NCBI GenBank assembly: GCA_001972305.1
Contig: BDDD01002673.1
Location: 1 to 64,000 of the forward strand
DNA: 64,000 nt
Reading direction: 5' to 3'
DNA from: Cephalotus follicularis
Taxonomy: Eukaryota; Streptophyta; Magnoliopsida; Oxalidales; Cephalotaceae
The notes below the pieces were generated by a model. That model did not search any database. It was not told the origin of the DNA and was given only the letters and a program-made list of their open reading frames with translations. Shown in pieces: positions 57,834 to 64,000 of this stretch (position 1 is the stretch's first letter; every line of letters begins with the position of its first letter). A program made the translations under genes and the position numbers.

Positions 57834-59037
57834 ATGGTACGTACAAGGAACGCAACTTAGAGGGCTGCACCCGTTGAGGCTCAGGAAGTCAGAAATGAGC
57901 CATCTATGGAAGAGTTAGTACGTCAGGCAGTTTCTCAAGAGGTACGAAGGGTGATGAGTCAGCAGAATCAGGAACAAAGCCGTAGGGAGCCAGTTGCTGA
58001 GGAGGATGCTCCGGCTGATGTTCAGTTGGGAAGAGAAGCTGGGGACAGGACTTACACACCTACTTATATCTGGCTTAAGTGGTTCCAGAAGCAGAGACCA
58101 CAGTCTTTCAGCTCAGCCGTGACTCCTGTGGAGGCTGAGCACTGGATTGCTCATATGGACAAGATCTTCGATGTGCTGGGTTGTAGTGATGAACAGAAGG
58201 TTAAGTTAGTTGCTTACAAGCTTGAGGGTGACGCTCATAAATGGTGGAAGGCTATGGGTTTGGCTAAGGGTTGTAACTATGCAGAGACTTTGACCTGGTC
58301 GGAGTTTTGCGAAGTCTTCTATCAGCAGTATTTTCCCGCTGCTGATAAGGAGGCGTATACCAGGGAGTTCATCAATACAATAAAGAAGGATGGAGAGTCG
58401 GTCACGGAGTTTCTGACCCGTTTCACTAGGCTTGCTGGTTTTGCTGGGTCCGCGGCAGGGACAGCACTAGAGCAGGCTGAGAAGTTCAAGTGGAAGTTAC
58501 ATTATCAGCTTAGGGGTAAGCTGATTAACACCAGGTTTGCTGATGTTTCTAAAGTGGCAAATGCAGCAAAGAATATAGAACTGGAGAGGCAAGATTTCCA
58601 AGTAGCTCGCTAGGAACGTGACAAGAAGAGAAACAGGGGAGACTCTCAGGGGGAAGGTTCTGGACAAAATAGTAAGAATAGAAATGGCAAGCAAGGAAGG
58701 AGGAATGATAACCGGGGATAGCAATAGCCCGGTAATGATCAGAGGCAGACACAGGGAGCTGCGGATGTCCATATTGCCAAGTGTGATGTTTGCGGTAGAC
58801 AACATCCAGTGGGAGTGTGCTATAACGCTATCGGGGCCTGATTTGTATGTGGTCAGAAGGGACATTTCGTTAAGGATTGTCCTGATCCTCGTGTGAAGGA
58901 AAGAATGGGGAATAATGCAGATTCCGGACAGCGCAATGTGGGAGACGTGTTTTCGCTATCACGACGCAGCAGGCTGCTAATGCACCAGGTACTGTTTCGG
59001 GCTTTATTTCTGTTGGTAACCGTAGGGCTTATGTTTT
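57834..59037 (+). pseudogene. Gag of the second L8 element (retrotransposon gag domain, CCHC knuckle)
   Basis: The likely start is ATG 57834 (MVRTRNAT, then a stop at 57858-57860). The frame is open again from 57906 to 58613. The retrotransposon gag domain spans about 58075-58500 (AEHWIAHMDKIFDVLGC, GDAHKWWKA, WSEFCEVFYQQYFP), which packages element RNA in the cytoplasmic particle. A basic Gly/Arg-rich linker follows, then a CCHC knuckle at about 58850-58880, whose first Cys codon is preceded by a stop. Further stops and small frameshifts occur at 58611-58613, 58718-58728 and 58840-58850. Close in sequence to the first L8 element, whose gag start is lost in a gap. Confidence 0.9.
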
Positions 59038-60651
59038 GTATGATACTGGATCGACCCACTCGGTTGTAGCAAGGTCTTTTGTTCTGCATCTTGGGATGTC
59101 TTCACAATTGCTTGATCCAGCTTTGGTTCTTTCAACCCCTACGAGTTCTTCTGTTGTGATATCTGAGTTTTTCTATGCTTGTCCTCTTGTTTTTAATGAT
59201 CAGATTCGTGATGTGGATCTTCTTCCTATCGATATGTATGACTTCGATATGATTCTAGGTATGAACTGGTTGGATCATCATCGGGCTACGATTGACTGCT
59301 ACGCTCGGAGGGTTCTGTTTGGGGATGTGAATAGACCTAATTTTATTTATCAAGGTTCACAGTCGAAAAAAGAAGTGAAGGTTATATCTTCTTTGAAGGC
59401 TCAGAAATTAGTGGCTAAGGGCGCTGAAGGCTTCTTAGCTGTTGTGAAGGATGTCTCATAGGTTGAGCCTCGCCTTGAAGACTATCCTGTGGTACGAGAG
59501 TTTGCAGATGTGTTTCCAGAGGAGTTACCGGGTTTGCCACCGCAAAGCGAAGTGGAGTTTACCATCGAACTCATTCCTGGAGCGGCAACTTTATCTAAGG
59601 CACCTTACAGGATGGCACCATTTGAACTGCAAGAGTTGAAGGAACAGTTGCAAGAGCTGTTAGAACGGGGTTTCATTCGGCCTAGTGTTTCGCAGTGGGG
59701 AGCTTCGGTTCTTTTTGTGAAGAAGAAAGACGGGTCTATGAGGATTTGCATAGACTACAGAGAGTTGAATCGGATTGATATTCTGAATAAATACCCTTTG
59801 CCTAGGATTGATGATTTGTTTGATCAACTCCAAGGTGCTCGGTATTTTTCTAAGATTGATTTAAGATCAGGATATCATCAGCTTCGTATAAAGGAGGAAG
59901 ATGTGCCTAAAACTGCTTTCCGTACTCGGTATGGCATTATGAGTTTTTGGTAATGCCTTTCGGACTCACTAATGCACCGACAGTTTTCATGGATCTGATG
60001 AATAGGGTGTTTCATGAGTACTTGGATCAGTTTGTGATTGTATTCATAGTTTACATCCTCGTGTATTCCAAGTCAAAGGAAGAACATAAAGAACATATTC
60101 GAATTATGTTGGGTATTCTGAGGAAGAATCAGTTATACGCAAAGTTTTCAAAGTGTGAGTTCTGGTTGGAACAGGTGGCATTTTTGGGTCATGTGGTTAC
60201 AGCTAAAGGTATCCGTGTGGATCCTGCTAAAGTTGAGGCTATTACTAAATGGCCGAGACCTACCATAGTGATGGAGGTAGGAAGTTTCTTGGGTTTGGCT
60301 AGATACTATAGGCGGTTTGTGGAAGGCTTTTCCTCTATAGCCTTACCACTAACTCAGCTTATGAGAAAGGGAGCTAAGTTTGAATAGAATGAAGAGTGAG
60401 AAACAAGCTTCGAGAAACTGAAGAATGGTCTTGTTTCAGCACCGATTCTTCGTTTACCATCTAGGTCGGGTGGATACCATATATACAGTGATGCTTCTAA
60501 GAAGGGTTTGGGGTGTGTTTTGATGCAGCACGGTCATGTGATAGCTTATGCTTCAAGACAGTTGAAGCCTTATGAAGTAAACTATCCTACACATGATCTC
60601 GAGTTGGCGGTAGTAGTGTTTGCGTTGAAGATCTGGAGGCACTACTTGTAC
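59036..60651 (+). pseudogene. Protease, RT and partial RNase H of the second L8 element
   Basis: The protease active site DTGS is intact (about 59040-59053), with DMILGMNWL downstream. A stop lies at 59459-59461. RT starts at about 59490 ([28 protein letters not shown]). A single-base deletion near 59935 (TATGGCATT versus TATGGGCATT in the sister copy) shifts frame. The catalytic box reads FIVY (about 60045-60056) where the sister has FIDD, so both metal-binding Asp are lost. A stop is at 60385-60387. RNase H (about 60470-60651: [21 protein letters not shown]) ends at HYLY, where an L4 LTR is inserted. Confidence 0.94.
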
Positions 60652-60892
60652 TGTAATGACCCGAATTTCCCCTAAAGATATTAATTATGGAAAGATGATT
60701 GCTGTTGTATAATTGGCAAATAGTTCAAGGGACCCATAGTATGACCCTACGCTCGGGGGGTTCGGGGGTTCCGCTCCCCAGTGAGCAGACAGGGGGTCCC
60801 GCTGCCCGGTCAGCAGGCAGGGGTTCGGGAGGCAGCGCCCCCGGAAGAAAATTTAATTTGTCTAAGTGATGAGAAGGAAAACTGTCTTAAGC

Positions 60893-61145
60893 GCCGACAG
60901 TTGCACTTAAAGCGTCGACGCTTGAGTAGTAACGGTCGACGCTTAGACCCCTCCTAATGGCGCTTTAAACCAGTGCAAGGGCAAATTGGACATATGCATC
61001 TAACCGACGACGCTTGGACGAAAGTGGCGACGCTTTGAAGTTAAGTTTCGGCGCTTCAAGTTTAACGGGCGACGCTTTGAAGATCGAGTATTGAAGTTGA
61101 CCTGGAGGAGACTTAAAGCGGCGATGCTTTAAGGAAAGAGTCGAC
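60893..61145 (+). repeat. Palindrome array in the truncated L4 LTR
   Basis: Cores start at 60893, 60914, 60935, 61006, 61026, 61047, 61068, 61120 and 61140; spacings are 21, 21, 71, 20, 21, 21, 52 and 20 bp. Units are AAGCGYCGACGCTT-like. Confidence 0.92.
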
Positions 61146-62039
61146 GCTTTGCCCTGTGTCAGGTGCAGAATTCTAGCTTTTTACCCCGTTTCGGAGGAAT
61201 TAAATGGATCGAGGGACAAGTGTCAAGCAAGGGATGGAAGACTTATTATATTTTGTTAAAAAGGGCAGGTGGCAATAGCTGAATGGATTTAATTTAGTCA
61301 CATGGAGGCAAGCTCACATGGGTGAGGTCATGGATGACACCATGCAAGCTTGGCCTCCAAGTTTCCCTTCTCTTTATATATGGGTGCATTCTCAGCTGAT
61401 GAAGGGCTGCTTTTCTGCTGAGATTAGAGAGGAGGATGCTTGGGAGAGATGAAGAGAAGGAGATCAAGTGAGGTAAGGAGATTCTATACCCATTTTATCA
61501 AAGTTATTCCTCGGTTTTACTTCCAAATTATGCAGCAGATAGTTTAATTCATATATTGCTGATTTCTTGATGAAATTTCAAATGGTTTAATGTTTTGAAA
61601 ACCTTAAGATGTCTACTTTAACTGTTATTTTTTATGCATCTCGAAATGCTGTCGAATTCTTGATGGAAAGCCATGTTTTCTTCTACTGCTCAAGTCCTAT
61701 TTTCAAAAGGAAACTGCAACTTTAAAAATTCATTGCAGCTTCGTTTCTCAATGGAATTTTATGATTTTTATCTCTATAGAATTATTGAGATGTCTACTTT
61801 GACTTTTATGTTTTAAGTTTTCTATGACAGTGATTATTTCTATATGAAATATCTATGTTAGAAAAGTTATGCAAAACTGTTTTCTAAAGGGTTTTGAGTT
61901 AATTATTCAAAGTGATGAGAAATGTTTTATGATTGTGAAATGAAATGAAATGAAGGTTTATACATGAGAAACTAGTTTTAGAAAGGCTTTACAATGATGT
62001 TTTATGAATGCTTTGGGCTGATCACTCAAGGTATTAAGG

Positions 62040-62150
62040 AAGATTTTATGAAATGATTTTATGAATGCATTTGAGCTAACTACTCAAATGAAGAGAAATG
62101 TTTTATGAATGCTTTGAGCTGGTCACTCAAAGTATAGAAATGTTTTATAA
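62040..62150 (+). repeat. Local tandem repeat around GAATGCTTTGAGCTGRTCACTCAAAG
   Basis: Units near 61900, 62010, 62060 and 62107 repeat TTTTATGAATGCWTTKRGCTnAnnACTCAARG and MRGAAATGTTTTATGA. The solo L4 has one copy at about 12100-12150. Confidence 0.75.
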
Positions 62151-63133
62151 AATGTTTTATGAAATGAATGAACAACTACTGGATTGCGATCCAGTGAGGA
62201 TTAATCTCGTAAAGATTAATGAATGAACCAAGAGAAAGAATCCGAGATGGATTAATGTTAATGGAGCGTACAGTGCTCGTGGACATGCATGTGATGTAAG
62301 GATAGTAATCGGGGAGTGCACAATGCCCCGATGAAGCGGTGTAAGAGGGTTCATTAGAGGTTCACGACCACCAAGTTTTATGAAATGTTAAATTTCATGA
62401 GATATGAACAGAAAAAGAGTTTTAAAGATGTTTTCTTTATGAATGTGAAGAAAATGATTTTACTGATGTTTTCAAGTATGGCTGTGATACAAGCCAAAAG
62501 AAGGTATTATTGGAAAACGTTTTTGATTGTTTTCAAGTATGCTGGTTATATATACCAGAAAATGTATGATTTTACAAATGTTCTGGTTTTATAAAACTAG
62601 AAGATGATTTTCAGTGATGTTTTGAAATGTATGATGTTGAAACGTTTTAATAAAGATTATCAAAAACAAAGGATTTCAATAACGTTTGATGACTATGATT
62701 CTTACTAAGCTCTTTAAAGCTCACTCCTTTCAATGTCTTGTTTTCAAACAAATCATTCAGGAAATGTTGAACGTGAAGTTGCGAGCTTTAGTGGAAGTTC
62801 GCGAAAGAAGAGTAAGGGAAGAAAGTATGATATTCTATGAAGTTATGTTTTAACGTCATGTGTTAATGTTTTTCGTTGTGTAATGTTTTATGATAGACGA
62901 TGTAGAGATGTTAAAGTAAGAAATCGAATGCTATAGGCTATGATGTTTTTACATAAGATGATAATGTCTTGGGAGTATGAGAAGTTAATGATAAAGGAAA
63001 GTATATGATTGTTTTATGATGAGATAAGTTTATGTTTTTCCGCTGTGTAAGGTTACATGTTAAGTGATGTATAAATGCAAAGATATTAGAAACGAATCAT
63101 GATAATGAAAATATGATATTTTGAAATTGATGT

Positions 63134-64000
63134 TTCAAAGACACGTGGAACACATTATGGACGTGTGCTAACTGCGGAGGCAAAGCTAACCAATATGCAA
63201 TTGCGCCCACCTTTTCCAGAACTTCAAAGGGTCCTATAAACCATGGACTCAACTTTCCCTTCAGTCCAAACCTTCAGACTCCTTTCCAAAGGGAAACTTT
63301 TAAGAACACATGTTCACCTACCTTGAGCTCCAAGTCCCTCCGATGTCTGTCCGCATAACTCTACTATCGAGATTGAGCTACCTTCAATCTCTCCCTTGCT
63401 ATAGACACTTTTTCAGTTTTGATCTGTTGTAGCTCGGGTCCCTCAATAACTCATTCTCCGACCTCATCCCAACACATCGGAGCCCTACACTTCCTCCCAT
63501 ATCAAGATTCAAAAGGATCCATAAGGATACTAGCATGCCAACTATTATTGTAGGCAAACTCCATCAAGCTCAAATACTCATCCCAGCTCCCAGTCCACTC
63601 CAAAGCATAAGACCTCAACATATCCTCAAAGGTTTGGATGGTTCTTTCAGTCTGCCCATCTGTCTGTGGTTGAAAATCTATACTGTAACTGAGCCTTGTA
63701 CCCAAGCCTTCTGGAACCCTTTTCCAAAACCGTGAAGTGAAATGGGGATCCATATCCGAAACAATGGATACAGGTGTCCCATGAAGTCTCACAATCTCCT
63801 GTCGGAAAACCTCCGCCAAACGGTCCACAGAGAAATCCTCTCGGATAGCCAAAAAGTGAGCCGATTTAGTCAATCGATCCAGTACTACCCCGATAGCATC
63901 GTTTCTCCTGAAAGTATTTGGCAAACCCGTAACAAAATCCATCGAAATGCTCTCCCATTTCCATACTGGAACCTCCAAGGGCTGTAGCAAACCACTAGCC
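63134..64000 (-). pseudogene. Ty3/gypsy integrase core and C-terminal domain (partial, enters from the right edge)
   Basis: On the minus strand the core spans 63990-63502: MDFVTGLP, VSDMDPHFTSRF (Arg to Met next to the second catalytic Asp), LMEFAYNNSWH with the catalytic Glu. All three DDE positions are present. The frame then breaks near 63500 (a stop or shift after DPFES) and continues as REDLEL-like, then [17 protein letters not shown] and [11 protein letters not shown], ending at about 63134 in a fusion with an L4 LTR. RT and RNase H should lie beyond the window. The sequence resembles L8 integrase (WKWESISMDFVT) but in opposite orientation, so it is a separate insertion. Confidence 0.92.

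Larger units (their letters stand above)
60652..63133 (+). mobile_element. L4-family LTR, 3'-truncated, inserted in L8 RNase H
   Basis: Starts TGTAATGACCCGAATTTCCCC and follows the solo L4 at 10996-12907 throughout: CCTACGCTCGGGG, the palindrome array, TGGATTGCGATCCAG, GGGGAGTGCACAATGCCCCG, and a splice-like TTCAGGAAATG near 62757. The expected last ~70 bp (down to GGGGGCATTACA) are missing. Sequence switches to a minus-strand integrase at a shared GATGTTTCA (63129-63137). The expected target copy is TGTAC at 60647-60651; no partner is visible. Confidence 0.87.

Overview
This is repeat-rich plant nuclear DNA, most likely from an eudicot with a large genome. I find no host protein-coding gene, tRNA or rRNA. 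Almost every stretch belongs to Ty3/gypsy LTR retrotransposons: coding relics with gag, CCHC knuckle, aspartic protease, RT, RNase H and integrase, PBS sites of initiator-Met-tRNA type, polypurine tracts, and LTRs of about 2-3.7 kb. Integrase C-termini ending in an 'EATWERE...' motif resemble the Tekay/Del-like chromovirus branch (inference). All coding copies carry stops, frameshifts or lost catalytic residues.

I name the LTR families L1-L8. L1: 139-2219, solo 42227-45200, solo 46736-49466 (-). L2: 4720-10658 and solo 38673-41263. L3: solo 5165-8586 (-). L4: solo 10996-12907 and 60652-63133. L5: the two LTRs of the minus-strand element at 14571-24854. L6: solo 20726-24047, solo 50388-54124 (-), and an older copy 46278-54204. 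L7: the minus-strand element 24855-41952. L8: elements 28093-33940 and 54921-60651.

Layout. An L1 element (1-2219) sits in the RT of an L2 element (2220-10658), whose 3' LTR holds a solo L3. Next comes an unclassified repeat (10659-14570) holding a solo L4. An L5 element follows, with a solo L6 in its 5' LTR. It is inserted in the 3' LTR of an L7 element. That L7 element also carries an L8 element in its internal region and a solo L2 in its 5' LTR. L7 abuts a decayed gag- or coat-like reading frame (41953-46070, -) that is split by a solo L1. An old L6 LTR holds a solo L1 and a solo L6. A second L8 element (54921-60651) is broken in RNase H by an L4 LTR, and the window ends in a minus-strand integrase. 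Eight insertions have perfect 5-bp target-site duplications readable in the sequence.

The most unusual signal is a set of arrays of short palindromes centred on GTCGAC inside the LTRs of at least six families (L1, L2, L3, L4, L6, L8). The centres are spaced mostly 19-22 bp apart (exactly 21 bp six times in a row at 56123-56254), with minor classes of 27-31 and 52 bp. The core is kept while the flanks differ: GCGTCGACGC in most families, CAGTCGACTG in L8 and in one L2 copy. Two members of the same family (L2) carry the two different flank types in matching positions. This looks like a helically phased protein-binding or RNA-structure array shared by unrelated or recombining LTRs, with visible CpG decay.
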